64,000 bases of DNA from Candidatus Bathyarchaeota archaeon. GTDB taxonomy: Archaea; Thermoproteota; Bathyarchaeia; Bathyarchaeales; Bathycorpusculaceae. A program made the position numbers and the translations under genes. The notes under the pieces were generated by a model that saw only the letters and a program-made list of their open reading frames with translations, was not told where the DNA came from and ran no database searches. Shown here one piece after another: positions 52,499 to 61,496 of the stretch (position 1 is the stretch's first letter; every line of letters starts with the position of its first letter). The stretch lies in contig JAOZHZ010000020.1 in assembly GCA_026014615.1 (NCBI GenBank), positions 186,001 through 250,000 on the forward strand, given 5' to 3'.

Positions 52499-53845
52499 AT
52501 GGCTCTTATCCAGAATCCCCGCGGAGGCACAAATTCAGCTAATTGGCTACTGGAAGTCATAAGAAAAGCCAACCACACCGCACTGGACAACAATCAAATA
52601 GCCGCGCCAACCCGCCAAAGCAGCCAATGTGTTCTCTGCAAGGGCGCAAGGAACCTGTGCGGCAAAACCCGCTGTCCCCTTATGGTCAAGGTTAACTCGT
52701 ACCTCAAAAGTGTCCCTTTGCTAAGCAGTGAAGACATCGATGGTGCTTCCCCGCCTAGCGTCTTCATTGGTAGAATTGGCTACCCAAACGTCTTCGTTGG
52801 ACCCCTTGTGCCGCCTGTGCATGAGGACACTAGTCTGTTTGATTTGCCTGAGCATTGGTTTGGAAAATCCATCGACGAAATCGTCGGCTTCCGCAGCCTG
52901 CTGGTGCGTGGCAAGCACCGTGTGAATGTGCAGGAGTTTTCGGGGGCAGGCAAAATTATGGATTACACCCGAGAATTGGCTTTGGCGGACACCAGCGTGG
53001 ATTTAGAGCTGAACTTGACTAAGAAGCCCCATGGCAGCATCACCATGGATGATGATGTTCAACCGTTTGGTCCCTCCGCGCCCATCAAAGATTTGCGTGT
53101 GGGTAACCCACGTTTTAACAATCACGTGGAGAAAGCCTTCTACGACACCGACCTGAAAGCCACGCAGGCGGTTCGGGAGCTTTACAGCCGCGGCGTTATG
53201 GTGAGCAAAATTCAGAAAGCCTTCAGCGTCGGCGCGTTTGGCGTGGAGAAGAATCGGCGTTTAGTGCCCACAAGATGGAGCATCACAGCCGTAGACGACA
53301 TCATAAGCAAAAACCTCGCCACGCAAGTGAAGACCTTTCCAGAAATCAACGAGTACCGCGTCTACGAATCAGTTTACATGGACAACGTATTCGAGATTCT
53401 GATGCTTCCTGCCGCGTGGAGCTACGAATCCATGGAAGCATGGTACCCCGGAACCACATGGAACCCCAACGGAAACAACGTAATCATCTACGCCGACAGC
53501 GAAGGCAACCACGGCAGAACCACCTACGCGCAGATAGGCGGATGCTACTACAGCGCACGGCTAGCTACTTGCGAGCAGTTGATTAGGGAGCGGCGTCAGG
53601 CAACGGTTGTGGTTCTGCGGGAAGCCCGCCCCGGCTACATTATGCCAATGGGCGTCTGGCAAGTACGGGAAAACGTGCGTAACGCCATGCGGCAGAAGCC
53701 GTTCAAGTTTAACACGTTGGCGGAGGCGCTTAGACACGTGAGTGGCAAGTTTGAGATTCCGATGCACCAGTGGATTGCTCAGGGTAAACTGCTGCGGCAG
53801 GCACTGTTTCAGAAGCGGATAAGCGACTTCTTCGGAAGCAACTGA
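52499..53845 (+). CDS. nreA: DNA repair protein NreA with C-terminal PCNA-interacting motif
   Basis: ~448 residues of the archaeal Nre family. Zinc-finger-like CVLCKGARNLCGKTRCPL at the N-terminus; core motifs SPPSVFIGRIGYPNVFVGPL, DLEL(N)LTKKP and EKNRRLVPTRWSITAVDDII. The C-terminus QKRISDFFGSN is a PIP-box (QxxIxxFF). Haloarchaeal NreA acts in repair of mitomycin damage together with PCNA. ATG 52499 is chosen over TTG 52490, since the first three residues are not conserved-looking. Confidence 0.92.
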   Translation: MALIQNPRGGTNSANWLLEVIRKANHTALDNNQIAAPTRQSSQCVLCKGARNLCGKTRCPLMVKVNSYLKSVPLLSSEDIDGASPPSVFIGRIGYPNVFVGPLVPPVHEDTSLFDLPEHWFGKSIDEIVGFRSLLVRGKHRVNVQEFSGAGKIMDYTRELALADTSVDLELNLTKKPHGSITMDDDVQPFGPSAPIKDLRVGNPRFNNHVEKAFYDTDLKATQAVRELYSRGVMVSKIQKAFSVGAFGVEKNRRLVPTRWSITAVDDIISKNLATQVKTFPEINEYRVYESVYMDNVFEILMLPAAWSYESMEAWYPGTTWNPNGNNVIIYADSEGNHGRTTYAQIGGCYYSARLATCEQLIRERRQATVVVLREARPGYIMPMGVWQVRENVRNAMRQKPFKFNTLAEALRHVSGKFEIPMHQWIAQGKLLRQALFQKRISDFFGSN

Positions 53846-54082
53846 CGCCCGCGGTTTTTGGGCATATTAATAGGTAGGCTACGTTTTTGACCTACCACTA
53901 CCCCTCAACGTTTTTCTTGTTTTTAACATGTTTTTGGGTTGAAAATTCACCAATAGCGTGGACCCCCCTATCGTTTCTGCATAGATATGATATTAGCATC
54001 CAAATATAACCGTGAAATTTTGCAGGAGAATGTTTGGACAAAGCTTATAACAACTTGACACCCCCTTCCATAACGACCAAGT

Positions 54083-55117
54083 ATGCCAGACGTTTGGCTA
54101 GACACAGTCACCCCCAAAATCAGCATAGTCATTCACAGCCTACTGCCCAGCCTCCACGCCAAAGGCTACACAACCATGGTCACCGCCAAAAAGCAGACGC
54201 AAACCACCGACCTGCTCGACGCCCTCAAAACCCCCTATTACTCGGTGGGCGACTACGGCACAAACCCCAAAGAAAAACTCGCCGCAGACGCAAACCGCAT
54301 CCTCGAACTTCTGGAACTTTTTGACAAAGTGGGCTACCCGAAGGTGCTGTGGGCGCACGGGGACGTGGCGGCTATTCGCACGGCTTTTGGGCTGGGCATA
54401 CCTGTCGTTTACGCTAACGACACCGTTTTCGCGTATCATGTGGCTAAACTGGTTTCGCCGATTGTGAATTGGCTTGTGGCGCCCGTCTGCTTTGGTAAGT
54501 CGTGGAGCAAATTTGGCATACCCAAAGCGCGAATTGTGCATTATGATGGGTTGGAAGAGTGCGCGTGGCTGAAAACCGAGTTCGAGACGCCCAAATTCCT
54601 CCGCGAACTGAGCGTGAGGAAGCCTGTGGTTCTTTTCCGTGACGCTGAATACCAAGCTAGCTACTGCAAAGAAATCAAAGTAGACAGCCAACGCCTCATA
54701 AAAGAACTCGCCAAACTTGCCACCGTTGTCTGCTTGCCGCGGGACGAGCAGGAGAAAGAGAAGCTCAGAGCGATTCCGAACGTTTGGGTTCCACCAAAAC
54801 CCGTGTTGACGGCACAGCTCATCCCGTATGTGGATTTGATGGTGGGCAGCGGCGGCACAGCCTGCAGAGAAACGGCGTTGGCGGGGATTCCAACGATTAA
54901 CTTCCACTTCTGGGACGTACAAGCACGCTACCTTCACAGGAAAGGGGTCCCTGTGCAAATCATCCGAAACACTGACCGCATCGTCAAAACAGCCAAAAAA
55001 ATCCTGCAGAACCCACAGAAATACAGGAAAAACACCAAAGCAGACTTGGAAAAAATGGAGTCACCGTTGCCTGTTTGGACAAGCTACATTGAACGCTGCA
55101 TGAAAAACAATGCCTAA
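54083..55117 (+). CDS. DUF354 family protein (glycosyltransferase-like)
   Basis: 344 residues. N-terminal VWLDTVTPKISIVIHSLLPS and a C-terminal half with MVGSGGTACRETALAGIPTI resembling the nucleotide-sugar side of GT-B enzymes; RLIKELAKLATVVCLPRDEQ. DUF354 genes are common in archaeal surface polysaccharide loci. Reaction unknown. It is convergent with the GT2 gene. Confidence 0.85.
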   Translation: MPDVWLDTVTPKISIVIHSLLPSLHAKGYTTMVTAKKQTQTTDLLDALKTPYYSVGDYGTNPKEKLAADANRILELLELFDKVGYPKVLWAHGDVAAIRTAFGLGIPVVYANDTVFAYHVAKLVSPIVNWLVAPVCFGKSWSKFGIPKARIVHYDGLEECAWLKTEFETPKFLRELSVRKPVVLFRDAEYQASYCKEIKVDSQRLIKELAKLATVVCLPRDEQEKEKLRAIPNVWVPPKPVLTAQLIPYVDLMVGSGGTACRETALAGIPTINFHFWDVQARYLHRKGVPVQIIRNTDRIVKTAKKILQNPQKYRKNTKADLEKMESPLPVWTSYIERCMKNNA

Positions 55118-55122
55118 GCAAG

Positions 55123-56010
55123 TTAGCCTGAAGCTAAGTATCCGCGTAGGTAGTATAGCCGAATCAGTGGGTGAACGTAAGCCAGTGTGGGTTCGCGTGT
55201 TTTGTAGGCCATGAATAGCCCCGTGAATGGCGACATAAAAAAGCGGTAGATTACGCCGAACTTGGTAACGGGCGGTGCCTGCTTGTGGGTTACTTCCTTT
55301 ATTTTTCTCCACATTTCAGGGAGTTGTTTTGCGTACCAGAACTGGTGATTCAGCTCTTGCTTTAAGCCCTGCCGCAGATGCAAAGACTGCACGCTGTAAT
55401 CCACAAACCACTGATAACCGTGCTCGTTAATCTCGTAAGCCAAAAGAGTGTCCACACCAGTACCGAAAGAAAAATTCGGGAAACCACCGACCTCACGCAC
55501 CACTCGGGTTCGGTAAATCGTGTTATCCAACGTTTTGCCTAGCGTGAACGCCGCCATTTCCCTGCCCCGAAGCCAAGAATCCAACTGCGCCTTCCCACGG
55601 TACTTCTTAGCCACATACAACTGCAGTTTTCGCACGCCTCGCGGCTGGTCAGCAAACCGCATCCCAGAAGCCGCAGCCACCTTCGGGTCATCCAAAGCGT
55701 GGGTTACTTTGCTCCACCAGTCAGGCGCCAAAAGCAGGTCCTGCTCAAAACTAACAAAAAACTCTGTTTCCACATGTTTGAGTGCGTTGTTGGCGTTGTC
55801 GCTGATGCCTTTACCTTTGTTGAGAATTACGGTCCAGCCGTGGTTTTCTGCAATTTGGTGGGTGTTGTCGGTACTGTGGTCGTCGGAGATTATTTTTTTG
55901 TTAACTGCGGTTGGGGGGATGACTTGGTTGATGCGTTTCAGCACGGCGGGCAACGTTGCGGCTCCGTTGTAGGTCCACATCACTAAGTCCACTTTGCCAA
56001 CCATGCCCAC
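55123..56010 (-). CDS. Family 2 glycosyltransferase
   Basis: 295 residues with a GT-A fold: VDLVMWTYNGAATLPAVLKR, IISDDHSTDNTHQIAENHGW, and a metal-binding FEQDLLLAPDWW (EQD in place of DxD). No membrane helices until the end (IYRFFMSPFTGLFMAYKTRE). The start is GTG 56010 or ATG 56004. It sits directly behind another GT2 gene on the same strand. Confidence 0.9.
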   Translation of the reverse strand: MGMVGKVDLVMWTYNGAATLPAVLKRINQVIPPTAVNKKIISDDHSTDNTHQIAENHGWTVILNKGKGISDNANNALKHVETEFFVSFEQDLLLAPDWWSKVTHALDDPKVAAASGMRFADQPRGVRKLQLYVAKKYRGKAQLDSWLRGREMAAFTLGKTLDNTIYRTRVVREVGGFPNFSFGTGVDTLLAYEINEHGYQWFVDYSVQSLHLRQGLKQELNHQFWYAKQLPEMWRKIKEVTHKQAPPVTKFGVIYRFFMSPFTGLFMAYKTREPTLAYVHPLIRLYYLRGYLASG

Positions 56011-56025
56011 GGTTCCCCTTTGTTG

Positions 56026-56829
56026 TTAAGCAGCTAGCCAACCTTTAAGGATAAGAACGTTACTCAAAAAATGAATCTTAGACGCCTGAAAATCCCGCGT
56101 CACAATGTAAATCCACGCGGACTTTGGAAACGACGTTGCAACCCAACGCAAAATTTGACTAAACCGCCCATAACGGTACTTATTGAGTAGGTACCCCGTG
56201 GTTATGAAGCCTGTGAACCGCTCGTTAGGTGTTAAATTGTGTAGGCAGTACGGTGAAGGCACCTTGAGGAAGCGGTAGCCTTTGCGGATTATGTAGCGTC
56301 CGATGAAGTCGTCCTCGTAGATGTGCAGGTTCGGTGGGATGCGGATGTCTTGTACGGCGGCGGTTCGAATCAGCGTGTCATGCATCATGCAACGTTCCCC
56401 ACGCATCTGCTTAACCAACAAAGCCTTCATGTCCATACGGTACAGTTTGGACATGGCGTAGTTGATGTTGTAGAAGTGCTTCTCCGAGGGAACCGCGGCG
56501 CCCCAAACAGCCCCCGTGCTGTCGGTTACGTTTGCCCACGCCTTGTTAAACCAGTCCGCGCTGAGGATAACGTCCGAGTCAACGTGAACGTGCCAATCGG
56601 TTATGACTGCTTCGATGCCTTTCTGTCTCGCCGTCGCCCGAGTCCCCACCGAATCATCAATAAAATCAACGTCGGGGTATCCACGGAGAAGCTCTAAGGT
56701 TCCGTCCGTGCTGCCGCCGTCAACAACTATGAGCCTGTTAACAGGAAGGTTCTGATAAATCGAGTCCACACATTCCTTGAGGCAAGGTTGCAGGCTGTTC
56801 TTTGTAAGCAAGACCACGTCGATTTTCAT
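56026..56829 (-). CDS. Family 2 glycosyltransferase
   Basis: ~267 residues: MKIDVVLLTKNSLQPCLKEC, VVDGGSTDGTLELLRGYPDV, VHVDSDVILSADWFNKAW (DSD metal motif) and HDTLIRTAAVQDIRIPPNLH. The C-terminal part may sit at the membrane (ILRWVATSFPKSAWIYIVTR). Pairs with the gene at 55123 in a probable two-gene operon. ATG 56829 is the likely start, as conserved sequence begins there. Confidence 0.9.
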   Translation of the reverse strand: MKIDVVLLTKNSLQPCLKECVDSIYQNLPVNRLIVVDGGSTDGTLELLRGYPDVDFIDDSVGTRATARQKGIEAVITDWHVHVDSDVILSADWFNKAWANVTDSTGAVWGAAVPSEKHFYNINYAMSKLYRMDMKALLVKQMRGERCMMHDTLIRTAAVQDIRIPPNLHIYEDDFIGRYIIRKGYRFLKVPSPYCLHNLTPNERFTGFITTGYLLNKYRYGRFSQILRWVATSFPKSAWIYIVTRDFQASKIHFLSNVLILKGWLAA

Positions 56830-56999
56830 TTGATTCCCCAATAGAGACATCAACCTTAGTAGATGAGAGGTACGTATTTAATATTCTACTGTTTCAAGCA
56901 TCAAAATCTAAAACTAAAGAGCTCATACCTCGAAATGGGTATGCTAAACGTTATATAATCTGGCTGAACCTTTCACTTAAAGATGCTCCGCTGAGAAAC

Positions 57000-58478
57000 A
57001 TGATAAAACTTCGGTTAGACGTGGATTACCCTTACCCTTCGAGGCTTCAGAGTTTCCTCTTCACAGCGCTGAATATCAAGACCAGCCGCAACTACGTCAA
57101 AAACTCAAAAATAATCGCCAAAATGGTTAACGAGTCACCCGAAGAGGTAATGGCTTACTGGTTCTTCACGCCCCAAACCACCCCCGACAGCGAACTCCTA
57201 TCATTACTACATCCTAAAAGGCATGAGGTTGCCTTGCACGTTGCTACTCAACCGTATCTTGAATGGGAAAAACTGGAAAAAGCCACCCACCGCAAAGTCA
57301 AATACTACACCGTCCACGGCACCGCCCGCCTGCTGGCAAGACTCATGTGGAGACGCAAACTCTGGGAGGCGCGAGCACCGATTCCTAAAGGTTTCCCTTT
57401 AAAATCGTTCTACGACTTCCCCACGTTAGGGCTGGACCGCCTCTGCTACGAGAAACCCCCCGCCCAAGCTCTAAAAAAGGCGCGGGACAGCGTTGCCAAG
57501 GGAGAGGTTTTGCATGTGCATCCTGAATGGCTTTTCCAGCGGGGTACACTTAACCATCGCGGACCCTACTACGAAACCATAAAAAAGCTCCTGCGTGTAG
57601 ACGCTGAGCTTGATGGGCTGGTTATACGCAAGAAGGGGTTTTTCCGAATCGCCCACTATAACGAGCAGAACGAGTACCTGAAGGACGTTAACCCGTCAGA
57701 GAGGTTTTTTGAGAAACTCGCGGAGCGGGACGCGGACATTTTCACGTTTGTTGAGAGAAGATGGTGCTGCCCAATCCAGAACCCGTCCAGCGGTTGGATT
57801 CGGGCAGAGGATAACATAGCGCTTCTGCAAGTAACACCGTACAGTGAATGGTTTGCCAAAGTCGGCAAGAAAACGCGGAACATGATTCGCAAAGCCGAAA
57901 AAAAAGGCATAACCACCCAAATCGCCAAACCAACCGACGCGCTCGCGGAAGGCATATGCAAGATTTTTAATGAAACGCCGATACGGCAGGACAGGGCGTT
58001 TTCGCATTACGGCTGGACGCTGGCTAGGGTGAAGAGGACGATTTTGGGCACGCCAAACAGCACGTTCATAGGCTCCTATTTGGGGGGCGAGTTGGTTGGG
58101 TTTGTGCAGCTTGTTCGTGGTGACCACTTGGTGGTTATGGCGCAGATTCTTTCGCTTCAGCAGCACTGGGACAAAGCCGTCAACAACGCGTTGGTGGCTA
58201 AGGCGGTGGAGATCTGCGCGGCGCAACAGGTGCAGTGGCTCATGTATGGGCGGATGGGTAACCACCCCTCACTGGATGGCTTCAAAGCAAACAACGGCTT
58301 CACAAAATACACCATAACCCGATACTACGTTCCCTTAACCAAGAAGGGTTGGGCGGTGGCTAAGCTAGGGCTGCACAGACCCGCAAAAGACGCTTTACCT
58401 GAACCGCTGAAGGGTCCACTTATTCCCGTTTTTAATTGGGTGAGCCGAACCAAGACTCAACTTAAACGAAAGCGTTGA
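57000..58478 (+). CDS. Two-domain protein: polysaccharide-deacetylase-like N-terminus + GNAT/FemAB-like C-terminus
   Basis: 492 residues. The N-terminal ~230 residues begin IKLRLDVDYPYPSRLQ, a DxD opening as in deacetylases (NodB fold), with HEVALHVATQPYLEWEKLEK and EVLHVHPEWLFQRG holding the matching histidines. The C-terminal ~240 residues look like FemAB/GNAT peptidyltransferases (KVGKKTRNMIRKAEKKGITT, NSTFIGSYLGGELVGFVQLV, MYGRMGNHPSLDGFKANNGF). Such pairs modify surface glycans by deacetylation and acyl or aminoacyl transfer. Starts at ATG 57000 with CTGAG nearby. Confidence 0.75.
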   Translation: MIKLRLDVDYPYPSRLQSFLFTALNIKTSRNYVKNSKIIAKMVNESPEEVMAYWFFTPQTTPDSELLSLLHPKRHEVALHVATQPYLEWEKLEKATHRKVKYYTVHGTARLLARLMWRRKLWEARAPIPKGFPLKSFYDFPTLGLDRLCYEKPPAQALKKARDSVAKGEVLHVHPEWLFQRGTLNHRGPYYETIKKLLRVDAELDGLVIRKKGFFRIAHYNEQNEYLKDVNPSERFFEKLAERDADIFTFVERRWCCPIQNPSSGWIRAEDNIALLQVTPYSEWFAKVGKKTRNMIRKAEKKGITTQIAKPTDALAEGICKIFNETPIRQDRAFSHYGWTLARVKRTILGTPNSTFIGSYLGGELVGFVQLVRGDHLVVMAQILSLQQHWDKAVNNALVAKAVEICAAQQVQWLMYGRMGNHPSLDGFKANNGFTKYTITRYYVPLTKKGWAVAKLGLHRPAKDALPEPLKGPLIPVFNWVSRTKTQLKRKR

Positions 58479-58547
58479 GAAAAATCCAGTTCAAAAACAT
58501 CAGCACCGCCTGGTTATTTGATTTTTTAATATTTAAGAAAAAAATTT

Positions 58548-59421
58548 ATGGCGCCACCCCAATTATCACATAGCTGGGTTGAACGCAGGCGTAAACCAAT
58601 GAATATCTTGTACTTGTTCCTCAGCAAGCTAACCCGACTCCGCTCCTTTTTCCACATCACTCCCCCCAAAACTCTGCGCTCAAAAATGTTTGCAGCAGTT
58701 GACTTATTTTCCAACAGCCGAAACCAGTTTCTTCCTCCGTTTGAATTGAGGCCCCAGCTGGGTCAAGACGAATGCAACGGGGAACTTTTTGCGCAGTCAC
58801 TTCGTGTTCTTTGTGGTTTGAAGCCAGACGGGTCGATTTTGGATGTGGGGTGTGGTTGTGGTCGTGTTGCCCTTCCTTTAACGCGGTACATGGGTCAGCG
58901 GGGTAGGTATGAGGGGTTGGAGATAGTGCCCGAGTTTGTCAACTGGTGCCAACAGCACATTTCCAGCAGATACCCCAATTTCCATTTTGTCCACGCTGAC
59001 ATATTCAGCGGTGCCTACAATCCGAAGGGAACCTTCAAAGCCGCCGAGTACAAGTTTCCTTATGAGGATGAATCCTTTGATGTTGTTTTTCTCTCCTCTG
59101 TGTTTACGCATATGCTTCCCAAAGACGTGAAAAATTACCTATCGCAAGTAACTCGGGTGATGAAGAAGAATGGACGATGCTGGGTGAGCTACTTCTTGTT
59201 GGACGCTGAAGGCACCAGACGCGCGGGTTATCTAACTACGGTTCGTTTCATGGACGCAGGAGAATACTACACCACAGACAAAGATGTCCCTGAAAAAGCA
59301 GTCGGGTACAAGGAAAACACCTATCCTGGCGCTTTATGAAAAGAACAATTTGGAAATTATGCCGCCAATCCATTACAACCCTAACGGGCAAGACATTATA
59401 ATTGCCAGAAAAACAGCCTAA
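58548..59421 (+). pseudogene. SAM-dependent methyltransferase, frameshifted near the 3' end
   Basis: Class I methyltransferase: SAM site ILDVGCGCGRVALPLTRYMG, FHFVHADIFSG, DESFDVVFLSSVFTHMLPKD. The first frame stops at TGA (59337-59339) after YKENTYPGAL. In the +1 frame the product continues ALYEKNNLEIMPPIHYNPNG, QDIIIARKTA to TAA 59419-59421, which is the expected C-terminus of this family. One extra or two missing bases around 59328-59337 explains it. It could be a sequencing error, a mutation or, less likely, a programmed shift. It lies at the end of the glycan cluster and probably acts on a sugar or lipid. Confidence 0.8.
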
Positions 59422-59467
59422 ACGGACATCTTGCCCTGTTAAAGAAAAGTTTGAGCGCTAACCGCGG

Positions 59468-59737
59468 TTAAAGTACAAGGGCACTTAAAAGGGTGTTGAG
59501 TTCTTCTCTGTTTTTCACGCTGCGGAAAATGGCTTTGCCGCTTTTGTAGACTCTAAAGGAGACGCCGTTAAAGTTTAACTCGTAGATTATGCCTTGCAGG
59601 CTGTTTTTGACGGTGGCTCTCTTGAGGATGTTTTTGATGGCTTCTTCTTTCTTTTCGTATCTGAAGGTGACGATGACGTCTTTTTCTGCGCCGCAGGTGC
59701 CTTCCACCCGCGCCACGTAATCCTCTAAGGCTGCCAT
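59468..59737 (-). CDS. Small hypothetical protein of the Fe-S cluster operon
   Basis: 89 residues; basic, alpha/beta (DVIVTFRYEKKEEAIKNILK, YELNFNGVSFRVYKSGKAIF). It overlaps the sufS stop by one base (ATG within the sufS end), so it belongs to the desulfurase operon. Function unknown; no cysteine cluster (one Cys). Confidence 0.72.
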   Translation of the reverse strand: MAALEDYVARVEGTCGAEKDVIVTFRYEKKEEAIKNILKRATVKNSLQGIIYELNFNGVSFRVYKSGKAIFRSVKNREELNTLLSALVL

Positions 59738-60975
59738 TAGAACTGCTCAACCTCCTTTAACACTTCCACGAAGCGGTCAACCTCTTCTTTTGTGTTGTAG
59801 ATGTAGAAGCTGGCTCTTGCGCTGGACTGCAGTTTGAAGATTTGATGCAGAGGCTGCGCACAGTGGTACCCGCTGCGTATCATAATGCCATAGTTATCCA
59901 AGAACAAGGCGACGTCGTGGCTGCTTAACCCTTCCACACCAAAAGGCATAATGCCACATTTCAAGGAAACATCCGTTGTCCCATAAAGCTTCAACTTAGT
60001 ACAGCAACTGAGCATTTGCTCCATGGCGTATGCCGTCAGCTCTTTTTCATGCTGGAAAACCTCTGCCATGCCCAGTTTCTGAAGGTACTTTGCGGCTTCT
60101 GCGAGGATGACTCCGCCGCATATGTTGGGGGTGCCTGCCTCGAACTTCCACGGGGGATCATTCCATGTTATGCCGCAGCGTTCAGTCTGCGGGTTGAGGG
60201 TGACTTCGCGTATCATTTCTCCGCCGCCTTGAAACGGAGCCATCTTCTCCAGAAGCTGTTTTTTGGCGTACAATGCGCCTATGCCTGTGGGTCCGAGCAT
60301 TTTGTGTCCAGAAAACGTCAGAAAATCCGCGTCTAAGTCCGTTACGTTCACGGGCATGTGCGGAACTGACTGGGCGCCGTCTACGAGCATTAAGGCGTCG
60401 TGTTCGTGGGCGATTTTGGCTATGTGTTTGACGTCGTTTATGATGCCGCTGACGTTGCTGACTTGGCTTAGGCTGGCGAGTTTGGTGTTTTTGGTCAATT
60501 TGCCCACGAAATCGGCGGTGTCCAGTGTGCCGTCGGGGTGGACTTTGCCGTATTTTACGGTGCAGCCTGTGAGTTTGGCGATGAGTTCCCACGGGACGAT
60601 GTTGCTGTGGTGCTCCATCAGGGAAACAAGAACCTCGTCACCGCTCTTGAGGTTAGGTAGCCCCCAGCCGTACGCAACTAAGTTAATGGCTTCCGTAGTG
60701 CCCCGAACAAAAACGATTTCGGCGGATTCTTTGGCGCCGATGAATCGGGCTACGGTTTCACGTGCGTTTTCGTACCTGTCGGTGGCTTCTTGGCTGAGCG
60801 TGTGAACCGCGCGGTGGACGTTGGCGTTGTGGTTTTCGTAAAAGTCTCTTTGGGCATCTATGACTTGCTGGGGCTTCTGCGTTGTTGCCGCGTTGTCAAA
60901 GTAGATGAGGGGCTGACCGTTGACTTTGCGTTTTAGAATTGGGAAGTCAGCGCGAATCGCTTGGGGGTTAAACAT
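59737..60975 (-). CDS. sufS: Cysteine desulfurase, SufS type
   Basis: 412-residue PLP enzyme: IYFDNAATTQKPQQVIDAQR, FVRGTTEAINLVAYGWG, LVDGAQSVPHMPVNVTDLDA, PLP lysine in FLTFSGHKMLGPTGIGALYA, catalytic Cys in IMIRSGYHCAQPLHQIF. It releases sulfur from cysteine as a persulfide. Group II (SufS-like) by its short active-site loop. It lies two bases after the scaffold gene. Confidence 0.94.
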   Translation of the reverse strand: MFNPQAIRADFPILKRKVNGQPLIYFDNAATTQKPQQVIDAQRDFYENHNANVHRAVHTLSQEATDRYENARETVARFIGAKESAEIVFVRGTTEAINLVAYGWGLPNLKSGDEVLVSLMEHHSNIVPWELIAKLTGCTVKYGKVHPDGTLDTADFVGKLTKNTKLASLSQVSNVSGIINDVKHIAKIAHEHDALMLVDGAQSVPHMPVNVTDLDADFLTFSGHKMLGPTGIGALYAKKQLLEKMAPFQGGGEMIREVTLNPQTERCGITWNDPPWKFEAGTPNICGGVILAEAAKYLQKLGMAEVFQHEKELTAYAMEQMLSCCTKLKLYGTTDVSLKCGIMPFGVEGLSSHDVALFLDNYGIMIRSGYHCAQPLHQIFKLQSSARASFYIYNTKEEVDRFVEVLKEVEQF

Positions 60976-60977
60976 GA

Positions 60978-61496
60978 TTACTTTGTCTCTTCCTCAGCCG
61001 TTTTCAACTTTTTACTAAGCATTTTGGCAAGCTGTTCTTCTTCTAACGCCTGCTTCTCCTCAAACGTGTGGTCCTTGGGCAGCCAGTCAGGAGCGGAGTC
61101 CTTCTGTTCGTAGAAAAGCCTAATTGCACGTTTTAAGGCGCCAACAGCGAGAACGCCGCAGTGGAATTTAATGCTGGGTAAACCGCCGACTGCCTCAGTA
61201 ACTTTTTTCCATGTGATGTCTTCCCATGCGGCTTTGAGGGTCAAGCCTTTGATCATTTCGGTGACTATGCTGCTGGTGGCGATGTTGGCGGCGCATCCGT
61301 AGCTTTCAAAGGTGGCTTTTTCGATGACTTCTTGGTCGGAGATTTTGAGGTAGAAGGTGACCATGTCTCCGCACGCGGGGGTGCCTGCGACGGCGGTTAC
61401 GGTGGCGTCTTCCATTTTTCCAAGGTTCTTGGGGTTACGGAAAAGGTCTAAAACTTTCGGGTTGTAAGGTAAGGGTACACGCGACATATCAGTCAA
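60978..61496 (-). CDS. iscU: Fe-S cluster scaffold, IscU/NifU-N type
   Basis: 172 residues; three canonical cysteines in TPACGDMVTFYLK, YGCAANIATSS and FHCGVLAVGALKRAI, with the Asp after the first (CGD). The C-terminal ~45 residues (Glu/Lys-rich, EEKQALEEEQLAKMLSKKLK) extend beyond IscU. Assembles clusters before transfer to client proteins; the cdh operon alone demands many. It overlaps the upstream desulfurase by 8 bases. Confidence 0.93.
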   Translation of the reverse strand: MTDMSRVPLPYNPKVLDLFRNPKNLGKMEDATVTAVAGTPACGDMVTFYLKISDQEVIEKATFESYGCAANIATSSIVTEMIKGLTLKAAWEDITWKKVTEAVGGLPSIKFHCGVLAVGALKRAIRLFYEQKDSAPDWLPKDHTFEEKQALEEEQLAKMLSKKLKTAEEETK

